Shown piece after piece: positions 7,573 through 15,032 of a stretch of DNA of 64,000 bases. Every line of letters begins with the position of its first letter. The stretch's first letter is position 1. The position numbers and the translations under genes are program-made. Origin of the DNA: JAENVU01 sp046598395 (GTDB lineage Bacteria > Actinomycetota > Acidimicrobiia > IMCC26256 > JAENVU01); NCBI GenBank assembly GCA_046598395.1, contig JBKJIQ010000011.1:45363-109362 (forward strand), written 5' to 3'. The notes beneath the pieces are model-generated. The model saw only the letters and a list, made by a program, of their open reading frames with translations, had not been told where the DNA came from and did not search any database.

Positions 7573-8355
7573 ATGGTGCTCGCCGCGCTCGACGCGTTGA
7601 TCGAACATCCCGCCCGCACCGCGTTGTTGATGGATTTCGACGGCACGCTCGCGGCGATCGTTGACCGTCCGGAAGCCACCGCGCCAATGCCGGGAGTGGC
7701 GGCGCTGCTTCGCAGGCTCGTCGCACGGTTTGGTGTTGTCGGCATTGTGAGCGGACGGCCGGTCGCGTTTCTCCGGGAGGCATTGCCGGTCGATGGGTTG
7801 GCGTTTGTGGGTCAGTACGGGATGGAGCACTGGGACGGTACCCAGGTGGTGGTGGACCAGCGGACGGCGACCTATCACGCCTTGATCGCCGAGGTCGCGG
7901 ACCGCGCCGTTGCCCAGTTCCCCACCGTGCTGGTGGAACGCAAGGGCGAGGTCGCGGTCACGTTGCATTTTCGCGAGCACCCTGACGTCGAGGACCACGT
8001 GCGGCGCTGGGCCGATGTGACCGCGACCGAGATGGGGCTCGTTCCGTACCCGACGCGGATGGCGGTGGAACTCCGGCCGCCGATACGCGTGGACAAGGGC
8101 GAAGCGGCCGCCGGACTCGTGACAGGGATGGAAGCCGCGATGTTCGCCGGCGATGACCACGGCGATATTGCGGCGTTTGATGCTCTCGATGCGCTGCGCA
8201 CCGGCGGAGCGCTGGCCCGGGTGGTGCGAGTCGCGGCGAGTTCCCTCGAGGCGCCGATTGAACTCGTGCGCCGGGCGGATCTGGTAGTGGATGGTCCCGC
8301 GGGGGTCGTTGAGTTCCTGACGCAGCTGATCGCCGCGGTCGACCAGTCGGGCTAA
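7573..8355 (+). CDS. otsB: Trehalose-6-phosphate phosphatase
   Basis: Removes phosphate from trehalose-6-phosphate, the second step of the OtsAB route. The 260-residue HAD protein has LMDFDGTLAAI (nucleophile Asp and acid/base Asp), IVSGRP, VDKGEAA (the motif III Lys) and FAGDDHGDIAAF (motif IV acidic pair). It converges with otsA, and the two stop codons lie inside the same 13-bp repeat array. The partner synthase is on the opposite strand, so the two steps are not co-transcribed. Confidence 0.92.
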   Translation: MVLAALDALIEHPARTALLMDFDGTLAAIVDRPEATAPMPGVAALLRRLVARFGVVGIVSGRPVAFLREALPVDGLAFVGQYGMEHWDGTQVVVDQRTATYHALIAEVADRAVAQFPTVLVERKGEVAVTLHFREHPDVEDHVRRWADVTATEMGLVPYPTRMAVELRPPIRVDKGEAAAGLVTGMEAAMFAGDDHGDIAAFDALDALRTGGALARVVRVAASSLEAPIELVRRADLVVDGPAGVVEFLTQLIAAVDQSG

Positions 8356-8401
8356 CGAGCTGGGCTCACGAGCGGAGCTAACGAGCCCGGCTCACCAGCT
8401 G
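8350..8401. repeat. 13-bp tandem repeats containing both otsB and otsA stop codons
   Basis: Four 13-bp units of the type GGCTAACGAGCTG run from 8350 to 8401. The TAA of otsB falls in unit 1. The stop of the convergent otsA (CTA on this strand) falls in unit 3. Because the period is not a multiple of three, copy-number change would alter the C-termini. Confidence 0.8.
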
Positions 8402-9739
8402 GTCGAGCCAGAGGTCGGCGGGGCGCGCGAGCGCGGCGGTGCGAAGTCCAAGGGCACGGCGAGCGCGCTCGTGGGTCTCCATGTCGAGGGCATCGTGGAG
8501 CGCATCCGCGGTCTGACTCACGTCGAACGGCTGGATCGCCAGGCAGTCGCTCGCAAGCAGATCGAACGCCCCCGCTTCGCGCGAAAGACACAGCGCCGCG
8601 TCGCGCTGGTTGAGCAAGGGGCCTTCGAGTGCCACCAGGTTCAAGCCGTCCTTCACGGGATTCACGAGGATCACATCCGCGCGTTGGAGTGCGGCGACCG
8701 ATCTCGGGAAGTCGTCGCGCGTGTCGACGATGATCGGTTCCCAATCACCGGTCGCCCACCGTTGATTGACGCGCTCGGCGATGGCTTCGACCTCAGTGCG
8801 ATAGTCGCGGTACTCCGGGAGCGTGCCGCGCGATGGGTTGAGCATCGCCACGAAAGAGACCCGTTCGCGCCATTCGGGATGGCGGTCGAGCAACTCATCG
8901 AACGCGATGAAACCGCGGCCAATGTTCTTCGAGAGTTCCATGCGATCAGCCCGCACGATGCAACGGCGATCACCGACGCGGGCATCGAGCGCGGCGCGAG
9001 CATCGGCGGTGGCTGCGAGTTCCGCCGTGGCCGCGAGGTCGTCCGCGTCGGGGCCGAACGATGCACAGAACGCGTCGGGCGCGGTTCCGCCGACGACCTC
9101 CATCGCGCTCGCGCGATAGGCCTGCGCCCACCGTTCGCTATGAAACCCGGCGGCAGTGGTCCCGAGGGACTCGCAAAGTTCGCGGGCCATGTGATCGGGC
9201 AAGACCCGCATCGAGTTGGGTCCACAGAACGGCGTGTGGGTGAAGTGCGACACCGAGAGATCACCACGGAGTTCGCGGAGGAACGCCGGGACGAGGAGGA
9301 GTTGGAGATCCTGGACGAGCACAACATCGTTCTGCGGTGCGCGCTCGGCGATCGCTTCGGCGAACGTTCGGTTCACCAGTCGATAGGCGTCCCACGCGTT
9401 GTGCAGCGCAGCATCGAACACCGGCTCGCGTGCCAGGTCGAACAGGCCGTGGAAGCAGAACCAGAGAATCCGATTCGAGATCACGTCGTAGTGCTGCCGA
9501 TGGGCCTCCGCGTCGAGCGCGAGCAGCTCGACGTCGATGCCATCGACCGCTACGGCGCCGGCGGTGACCGCAGCGCGGTCGTCGTCGCTGATCGCGGCCG
9601 CGATCCACTGGGCGTCAGCCCGACCGGCGAGCAGCGGCGCGAGTGCGCTGACCACACCACCCGCGCCGCGCCGGGTCACGAAGGTCCCGTCCGGCTCGCG
9701 GCGGAAACTGACGGGGCCGCGATGCGAGACGACGATCAT
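8378..9739 (-). CDS. otsA: Alpha,alpha-trehalose-phosphate synthase
   Basis: GT20 enzyme joining NDP-glucose and glucose-6-phosphate to trehalose-6-phosphate. The 453-residue protein starts MIVVSHRGPVSF with the conserved Arg and has the donor loop RRGAGGVVSAL. VLVQDLQLLLVPAFLR and SHFTHTPFCG match the acceptor side. The C-terminal domain contains RADRMELSKNIGRGFIAFDE and NPVKDGLNLVALE, the nucleotide-sugar pocket. It starts only seven bases after treT, so treT-otsA is probably one operon. Confidence 0.93.
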   Translation of the reverse strand: MIVVSHRGPVSFRREPDGTFVTRRGAGGVVSALAPLLAGRADAQWIAAAISDDDRAAVTAGAVAVDGIDVELLALDAEAHRQHYDVISNRILWFCFHGLFDLAREPVFDAALHNAWDAYRLVNRTFAEAIAERAPQNDVVLVQDLQLLLVPAFLRELRGDLSVSHFTHTPFCGPNSMRVLPDHMARELCESLGTTAAGFHSERWAQAYRASAMEVVGGTAPDAFCASFGPDADDLAATAELAATADARAALDARVGDRRCIVRADRMELSKNIGRGFIAFDELLDRHPEWRERVSFVAMLNPSRGTLPEYRDYRTEVEAIAERVNQRWATGDWEPIIVDTRDDFPRSVAALQRADVILVNPVKDGLNLVALEGPLLNQRDAALCLSREAGAFDLLASDCLAIQPFDVSQTADALHDALDMETHERARRALGLRTAALARPADLWLDQLVSRAR

Positions 9740-9746
9740 GGTGTTC

Positions 9747-10997
9747 CTAACTCGCGAGCTGGTTGTACAAGCCGAGCCAGTCTTCGAGTTCGCGTGTGGA
9801 GAGGTAGTTCCGGCGCACGTGTTCGCGCCCGGCTACCCCCATCGCGTCGGCGCGCGCGGGATCGTGGAGCAACTCGAGGGTCCGAGCCGCGCACTCCTCA
9901 ACGGACGAGACCAAGAAGCCGGTCTCACCGGGCTGGATCTGGGGAACGATGCCACCCACGTTGCCGCCAATCACGGGTCGTCCCTTCCAGAGGCCCTCGC
10001 TCACCGTGAGCCCGAAGCCTTCGCGCAACGACTTCTGGATCACGACGTCGGCCGCGCGCTGGAACGCGTTGATCTGGACGTTGCCGACCTGTTGGATATT
10101 CGACAACAGATGAATGTTCCGGTCGCCCTGGCGCGCCGCGTCGACCTCTTCCCAGACTTGGAAGCCCTCGGGGTCGTCAGTAGCCATGGAACCGGCGAGG
10201 ATGAGCTGAACCTCGGGGATCTGCTCACGCACGATGCGGTATGCATCGATGACCCCGATCGGGTCTTTCCAGGGGTCGTATCGGCTCACCTGACACATGA
10301 TCGGTTGGTCGGGGTTGATGCCGTACTGCTTGCAGATTTCGGCCACGAACGGAACCGGAAGCTCCAGGTTCTTCACCGACAACGGATCGATACATGGCGG
10401 CGCTTGCACGATGCGGTCCATCGCAAGGGATGCCGGCACGAACTCGGGCATGGTCCACACCGAGGCATCGTGTTGTTCCACGTAGGGCCGAAAGAACTCC
10501 CAAACGTCGGGGTTCGCGTTGGTGAGGTCGATATGGCAGCGCCAGATCCATTTGGTGGTCGGACCGTTCACGCTCGACGCACCCGAGAGCGCGCGGATCG
10601 CCGCGGGTTGGGGATCGTGAATGACCACGTAGTCGAACTCGCCTTCGAGCAGGAGTGCGTTGTCCAGCACCTTCTCGAGGTAGGTGTGTTGCATCTCGTG
10701 GGTCCACTCCATGGGCGCACCTTGCAGTGCGTTATGGACGGCTTTGGTCACGGCGAAGAACTCTTCGCTGCCGTGCATGACCTGCCATTCGGCGTCGATA
10801 CCCAGGTCGCGCAGCAGGGGCACATGGGTGGCGAGTAACTCGGCCACCCCGCCTCCGTAGGCCGTGGCGTTCACGTGGAGAACTCTGGCGCCGTGGAGCG
10901 GCGCGGCCGCGGCACGAATGCGTTCGATTGCGTCCTCTCCGGCGACGGTGCCGTAGTCGGCGAGGCTCTTTTCCAGCAGGGGAACGCGTTCGAGCAC
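9747..10997 (-). CDS. treT: Trehalose glycosyltransferring synthase (TreT-like GT4)
   Basis: A 416-residue GT-B glycosyltransferase. The N-terminal domain has VLHVNATAYGGGVAELL, typical of TreT, which makes trehalose from NDP-glucose and free glucose in one reversible step. The C-terminal GT4 donor domain contains CQVSRYDPWKDP, the EX7E-type stretch SLREGFGLTVSEGLWKGRPV and GNVGGIVPQI. The start is GTG 10997, preceded by GAGAGGAAAT. It is the first gene of a probable treT-otsA operon. A different retaining GT4 specificity is possible, but the neighbourhood supports trehalose. Confidence 0.86.
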   Translation of the reverse strand: MLERVPLLEKSLADYGTVAGEDAIERIRAAAAPLHGARVLHVNATAYGGGVAELLATHVPLLRDLGIDAEWQVMHGSEEFFAVTKAVHNALQGAPMEWTHEMQHTYLEKVLDNALLLEGEFDYVVIHDPQPAAIRALSGASSVNGPTTKWIWRCHIDLTNANPDVWEFFRPYVEQHDASVWTMPEFVPASLAMDRIVQAPPCIDPLSVKNLELPVPFVAEICKQYGINPDQPIMCQVSRYDPWKDPIGVIDAYRIVREQIPEVQLILAGSMATDDPEGFQVWEEVDAARQGDRNIHLLSNIQQVGNVQINAFQRAADVVIQKSLREGFGLTVSEGLWKGRPVIGGNVGGIVPQIQPGETGFLVSSVEECAARTLELLHDPARADAMGVAGREHVRRNYLSTRELEDWLGLYNQLAS

Positions 10998-11041
10998 GAG
11001 ATTTCCTCTCCGGGGACGGGGAACGGGTCAATCTATCTGTC

Positions 11042-12076
11042 GTGATCGGCACGGCAGTCGCTTGTCCTGACAAGTTTCGCGGCACTCTGTCTGCCGCCGC
11101 GGCCGCCGCCGCGATGGCTCGGGGCTTGCGGTCAGCCGGGATCGAGGACGTTATCGAGCTTCCCCTGGCCGACGGTGGCGAAGGAACGCTCGATGTGATC
11201 CTCGCCGCGCGCGGCGGCGCGCGGCGGACCACCACGGTGACCGGGCCGTTGCGTGAATCCGTGGATGCCGAGTGGGCGATGCTCGGCGACGGGACTGCCA
11301 TCATTGAGATGGCGCGCGCGAGTGGGCAGGCTCTCGTGGCCGTTGAGCGACGCGATCCACTGGAGGCCAGCACGCGCGGAACCGGTGAGTTGATCGCGGC
11401 GGCGTTGCGTGCGGGCGCGAAGCGGGTGGTGGTCGGCGTTGGTGGGAGCGCGACGACCGACGGCGGGCTGGCGGCAGTGCAGGCACTCGACTGGTCGCTC
11501 GGCGGAGTTCCCGTCACGGTGGCGTGTGATGTGCGCACGATGTTCCTCGACGCGGCGGTGGTCTTCGGTCCCCAGAAGGGCGCGTCGGCCGCGCAAGTTG
11601 GGTTGCTCGCTCGCCGGTTGGAACAGGTCGCGGGTTTGTACCGCGATCGCCAAGGTGTCGATGTCTCGAGTTGGGAAGGCGCCGGGGCAGCCGGCGGTTT
11701 AGCCGGCGGCCTCGCGGCGATCGGCGCGACGATCGAGCCGGGCTTCGATGCGATCGCCGAGATCGTCGGACTCGAAGCAACGCTGCTCGACGCGGATCTC
11801 GTGGTCACCGGCGAGGGCAAGCTCGACCGCACGAGCTTCGATGGCAAAGTGGTGGGTGGCGTGCTCGAACTCGCGTCCGATCTGGCGGTGCCGCATCGCG
11901 GCGTGATTGCCGGTCAGGTGACCGACGATGCGCGCGAGCAGATCGAACTCGCGGGCGCGGTGAGAGTGCTCGCGTTGACCGACCGGGTCTGGCACGCGGG
12001 CGAGGCCTTTGGCCGGGCCGCGCTCTTGGTCGAGGAGGCCGCCGTCGAAATCGCGCGGTTAGCCGGTGGCGCGTAG
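11042..12076 (+). CDS. Glycerate kinase
   Basis: GlxK/GarK-type glycerate kinase, 344 residues. CPDKFRGTLSA at the N-terminus and LPLADGGEGTLDVI are the family signatures; VGVGGSATTDGGLAA forms the glycine-rich loop and VVTGEGKLDRTSFDGKV the C-terminal active-site motif. The product is 2- or 3-phosphoglycerate. The GTG at 11042 starts directly at the first strand and sits 44 bp from divergent treT, leaving little room for a leader. Its 3' end overlaps the end of gpgS, whose substrate is 3-phosphoglycerate, so a shared role is plausible. Confidence 0.9.
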   Translation: MIGTAVACPDKFRGTLSAAAAAAAMARGLRSAGIEDVIELPLADGGEGTLDVILAARGGARRTTTVTGPLRESVDAEWAMLGDGTAIIEMARASGQALVAVERRDPLEASTRGTGELIAAALRAGAKRVVVGVGGSATTDGGLAAVQALDWSLGGVPVTVACDVRTMFLDAAVVFGPQKGASAAQVGLLARRLEQVAGLYRDRQGVDVSSWEGAGAAGGLAGGLAAIGATIEPGFDAIAEIVGLEATLLDADLVVTGEGKLDRTSFDGKVVGGVLELASDLAVPHRGVIAGQVTDDAREQIELAGAVRVLALTDRVWHAGEAFGRAALLVEEAAVEIARLAGGA

Positions 12077-13018
12077 GTCGATGCCGAACTTCTCGCAGTA
12101 GGCGCCGATGGCGGCCATCGGCGGCCGTTCGCGCACTTCCACGTTCACTGCTTCATACTCGTTGTGTTCCGTGAATCGTCGGAGCATCGGCGCATCGTGA
12201 TGGGACAGGCCGGCGCGCCCGAGTGCAGTTGCGAGGATTGCGGTGGCTTGGGGGCCGAGATCTTCGAGCGGTCGGTTGCGGTGCTCGCGTACGCCGAGGT
12301 CCACCTGCGCGGTCGCGCCGAGGCCAACTTGGGCCACGATGTCGATGAGCAGTCCGACCTCCACACCCCAGCCTTCCACGAACGGAACCTGCTCCAGCAG
12401 CGAACGGCGGCCCGCGTATTCACCACCGAGCGGTTGGAGAAATCCGGTGAGCTCGGGGAACAGCAGGGAGAGCGTGGGGCGGGCGACGAGTTCGGTCACG
12501 CGCCCGCCGCCGGTGGGCTCACCGTGGAGTGGTCGGCGGTAGTACCCCTTGACGAACGCGGTGTCCGGATTGGTGAGGAGGGGACCGATCAGGCCGGTCA
12601 CGAAGTGGTGACCGAAGTTGCGGATATCGGCGTCGACCCAACACACGAGATCACCGCTCATTGCGTAGAGCGACTTCCACATAGCGTTGCCCTTGCCGGC
12701 CCCTGGACCCATCTCCGGCAGGAGTTCATCGACCGAGAGGACGCGTGCGCCTTCCCACCGCGCGACCTCCGCGGTCGCGTCGGTGGAGCCGTCGTCGAGG
12801 ACCACGACTTCGTCCACGAGCGGGACGGCTTCCATGAGCGTCCGTCGCACGGTCGCCACGATCTGGCCGACGGTCGCTTCCTCGTTCTTGGCCGGCAGAC
12901 AGACCGAGATGCTCACACCGTGCGCGGCCTTGAGCTCGAGGAGTTCGCCTGCATCGAAGTCCAGGCCGCACAGCGGCTCGGGGACTGGCAGGGGGACCCG
13001 CACGGGGGACGTCGCCAC
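12059..13018 (-). CDS. gpgS: Glucosyl-3-phosphoglycerate synthase
   Basis: GT81 enzyme that transfers glucose from NDP-glucose to 3-phosphoglycerate, the first step toward glucosylglycerate and, in mycobacteria, methylglucose lipopolysaccharide. It shows ISVCLPAKNEEATVGQI, VVVLDDGSTDATAEVA, LVCWVDADIRNFGHHFV and PFVEGWGVEVGLLIDI, all characteristic of GpgS. GTG 13018 gives 319 residues with a leader like the 324-residue mycobacterial enzyme. An upstream TTG at 13126 would add 36 unlikely residues. No gpgP phosphatase gene is nearby. Confidence 0.9.
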   Translation of the reverse strand: MATSPVRVPLPVPEPLCGLDFDAGELLELKAAHGVSISVCLPAKNEEATVGQIVATVRRTLMEAVPLVDEVVVLDDGSTDATAEVARWEGARVLSVDELLPEMGPGAGKGNAMWKSLYAMSGDLVCWVDADIRNFGHHFVTGLIGPLLTNPDTAFVKGYYRRPLHGEPTGGGRVTELVARPTLSLLFPELTGFLQPLGGEYAGRRSLLEQVPFVEGWGVEVGLLIDIVAQVGLGATAQVDLGVREHRNRPLEDLGPQATAILATALGRAGLSHHDAPMLRRFTEHNEYEAVNVEVRERPPMAAIGAYCEKFGIDLRATG

Positions 13019-13161
13019 GGCCGGGAAGCGTAGAGGCCGGAGAAGTGGGCTACGGCACGGGGTGACGGAAGTGACGTGGACCCCGTTGAGCTCGATCGGC
13101 GGTGAATCATTGGCGCGACCGGGCAACCGGTGGTCTACAATTCCCGCTTCGTAATGACGCG

Positions 13162-13263
13162 CTCATCAAGAGCGGCCGAGGGACGGGCCCGACGACGCCG
13201 CGGCAACCAGCGAACTGCTGTCACCGACAGCGGGGAGCCAGGTGCCAATGCCCGAACGATGAG
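13162..13263 (+). promoter_or_regulatory. SAM-I (S-box) riboswitch
   Basis: The sequence matches the S-box core in order: P1 strand CTCATC (13162-13167), AGAGCGGCCGAGGGACGGGC, a following CGGCAACC (from 13201), GGTGCCAATGCCCGA, and the closing P1 strand GATGAG (13258-13263), which pairs perfectly with CTCATC. SAM-I elements normally shut off methionine and sulfur genes when S-adenosylmethionine is plentiful. It lies 132 bases upstream of the threonine-synthase-like gene and fills most of the 377-bp gap from gpgS. Confidence 0.88.
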
Positions 13264-13355
13264 AGAGCCAAGAGCTTGGACCCCGGTCATCCGGATCCCG
13301 CTTGAGGCGCTCGAACCGATGGACCGCAAGGTCCGAGTCAGAGCGTGAAGAGCAA

Positions 13356-13373
13356 GGAGTGGGCAACCACTCC
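13356..13373 (+). promoter_or_regulatory. Hairpin before metM ribosome binding site (possible expression platform)
   Basis: GGAGTGG-GCAA-CCACTCC is a perfect 7-bp stem with a GNRA loop. It ends 12 bases before the Shine-Dalgarno AGGAG at 13386-13390. Its 3' arm carries CUCC, which could pair with the Shine-Dalgarno instead, giving a translational switch. No T-run terminator is visible in this leader. Confidence 0.45.
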
Positions 13374-13395
13374 CGGGATATGACCAGGAGAATCA

Positions 13396-14637
13396 ATGGC
13401 ACACGTTTCGGCACTTCGCTGTCGGGAATGCGCACGTGAGTATGACGTCGCCCCGATTTTTACCTGCGAGTGGTGCTTCGGCCCGCTCGAGGTGGCCTAC
13501 GACTACGACGCGATACGAGCGTCGGTTTCTCGTGAATCCATCGCGGCAGGACCGCTCAGCATCTGGCGTTACGCCGATCTGCTGCCCGTCGACCGCAATC
13601 CGGCGGTCGATCTCGGAGCGGGGTTCACGCCGCTGGTGCGGGCCGACCGGTTGGCGGCCGAACTCGGACTCGGGGAGGTGTGGATCAAGAACGACACCAC
13701 GAACCCCACCAACTCGTTCAAAGATCGCGTCACTGCGGTCGCGCTGAGTAAGGCGCTCGAGTTCGGTTTCAAGGTCGCGGCGTGCGCTTCCACCGGCAAC
13801 CTTGCCAACGCGGTGGCGGCCCACGCGGCCCACGCGGGACTGCGGTCGTTCGTCTTCGTGCCCGCGAACCTGGAGCAGGGCAAGATCGTGACGACCGCGG
13901 TCTACGGCGGCAATGTGGTGGCGATCGATGGCAACTACGACGATGTCAATCGGCTGTGCGCGGAACTCGCGGGAACGTATCCGTGGGCATTCGTGAACGT
14001 GAATATCCGAACGTTCTACGCCGAGGGTTCCAAGACGCTCGCGTTCGAGACCGCCGAACAACTTGGCTGGGAGACGCCTGACCACGTGGTGGTTCCGGTC
14101 GCGAGCGGATCGCTCCTCACCAAAATCCGCAAAGGGTTCGAGGAGCTGCACACGGTTGGCTTGCTCGATCGCTTGCCCGAGGTGCGGGTCTCCGGCGCGC
14201 AGGCGTTGGGGTGTTCGCCGGTCGCCACCGCGTGGCTCGGCGAATCCGACACCATCAAGCCGGTGAAGCCCGACACCATTGCCAAGTCACTCGCGATCGG
14301 CAATCCGGCCGACGGCTATTTCGCCCTCGACGCCGTGCGGCAATCCGGGGGTGGCTTCGCCGCGGTGACCGATGAAGAGATCGTCGACGCGATCCGTCTG
14401 CTGGCTCAGACCGAGGGAATCTTCGCGGAGACTGCTGGGGGCGTGACGATCGCCACGTTGAAGCGCCTGGCTGAAGACGGCACCATTCGCAAGGACGAGC
14501 GAGTGGTCGCCTACATCACTGGTCATGGATTGAAGACGCTCGACGCGGTGGTCGGCCACGTAGGCCCCACCGCCACGATCTCACCCACCATCGACGCGTT
14601 CCACGCCGCGTTCGACCCCGAGGACCTCCTCGCATGA
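13396..14637 (+). CDS. metM: Threonine-synthase-family enzyme, probable O-phosphohomoserine-dependent homocysteine synthase (MetM-like)
   Basis: PLP fold-type II enzyme of 413 residues, homologous to threonine synthase. It has an N-terminal C-x2-C...C-x2-C zinc-ribbon-like segment (residues 9-27), the PLP lysine in NPTNSFKDR (near residue 110), ASTGNLANA for phosphate binding, and VASGSLLTKIRKG. By homology alone it would be called ThrC. However, it sits under a SAM-I riboswitch and directly precedes a diglycine sulfur-carrier gene. That is the arrangement of Streptomyces metM-metO, where MetM converts O-phosphohomoserine to homocysteine using sulfur from thiocarboxylated MetO. The specificity is inferred from context. 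Confidence 0.8.
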   Translation: MAHVSALRCRECAREYDVAPIFTCEWCFGPLEVAYDYDAIRASVSRESIAAGPLSIWRYADLLPVDRNPAVDLGAGFTPLVRADRLAAELGLGEVWIKNDTTNPTNSFKDRVTAVALSKALEFGFKVAACASTGNLANAVAAHAAHAGLRSFVFVPANLEQGKIVTTAVYGGNVVAIDGNYDDVNRLCAELAGTYPWAFVNVNIRTFYAEGSKTLAFETAEQLGWETPDHVVVPVASGSLLTKIRKGFEELHTVGLLDRLPEVRVSGAQALGCSPVATAWLGESDTIKPVKPDTIAKSLAIGNPADGYFALDAVRQSGGGFAAVTDEEIVDAIRLLAQTEGIFAETAGGVTIATLKRLAEDGTIRKDERVVAYITGHGLKTLDAVVGHVGPTATISPTIDAFHAAFDPEDLLA

Positions 14638-14690
14638 GTGAGGTCTCCACGATGAACCACTGCCTGGCCGGCAGAGAGGACAAATCATGA
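14634..14690 (+). CDS. Possible 18-residue coupling peptide between metM and metO
   Basis: A short open frame, MSEVSTMNHCLAGREDKS, begins with an ATG overlapping the metM stop (ATGA at 14634-14637) and ends with a TGA overlapping the metO start (ATGA at 14687-14690). It spans the whole 49-base gap. It contains one Cys. It could be a translated peptide, a ribosome-handover device, or chance; the metO Shine-Dalgarno GAGAGGA lies inside it. Confidence 0.3.
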   Translation: MSEVSTMNHCLAGREDKS

Positions 14691-14962
14691 CTGTCACTGT
14701 TCGTATCCCGACCCAGCTCCGCGAACTCTGCGGTGGAGCCCCCGAGGTTTCGCTCGCGCCGGGCCCGTTGGCCGAGGTGCTGGCTGAGCTCGAGACCACC
14801 CATCCGGGTTTCCGGCCGCGCCTGTTTGGCGACGATGGTGAGCTCCGGCGGTTCGTCAACGTTTTCGTGGCCGAGGAGGACATCCGCTTTCTCGATGGCC
14901 TGGCAACGGTGGTCGCAGACGGCACGACGGTGAGCATCGTCCCCGCGGTCGCCGGTGGCTGA
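14687..14962 (+). CDS. metO: MoaD/ThiS-family sulfur-carrier protein (MetO-like)
   Basis: A 91-residue ubiquitin-fold protein (TVTVRIPTQLRELCGGAPEV ... TTVSIVPAVAGG) ending exactly in Gly-Gly, as needed for C-terminal adenylation and thiocarboxylation. The Shine-Dalgarno GAGAGGA lies eight bases before ATG 14687. Related carriers are MoaD (molybdopterin), ThiS (thiazole) and CysO (cysteine). The placement behind a riboswitch-controlled MetM-like enzyme favours a role as the sulfur donor for homocysteine. The activating E1-like enzyme and sulfur-loading proteins are not in the window and must be shared or distant. Confidence 0.85.
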   Translation: MTVTVRIPTQLRELCGGAPEVSLAPGPLAEVLAELETTHPGFRPRLFGDDGELRRFVNVFVAEEDIRFLDGLATVVADGTTVSIVPAVAGG

Positions 14963-14974
14963 GTCGATCGACCC

Positions 14975-15020
14975 TTGACAGGAAATTGCGCGATCAAGTA
15001 AGGTAAGGGCAACCTTACCT
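14975..15020 (+). promoter_or_regulatory. efeU promoter with IdeR/DtxR-type iron box
   Basis: A perfect -35 TTGACA (14975-14980) is followed after 17 bases by a -10 region overlapping TAAGGTAAGGGCAACCTTA (14999-15017). This agrees with the IdeR consensus TTAGGTTAGGCTAACCTAA at 14 of 19 positions. The core AGGTAAGG-GCAA-CCTTACCT (15001-15020) is a perfect 8-bp inverted repeat. Repressor bound here would block RNA polymerase when iron is sufficient. Confidence 0.8.
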
Positions 15021-15032
15021 GCTGGATGGTGT

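Noticed and set aside
13019..13126. Upstream TTG start for gpgS
   Set aside because: It would add 36 residues without family support, and the TTG has no clear ribosome site; GTG 13018 matches known GpgS length.
13396..14637. Plain threonine synthase (thrC) label
   Set aside because: The SAM-I riboswitch and downstream sulfur carrier fit MetM better; ThrC remains the fallback if no other thrC exists in the genome.
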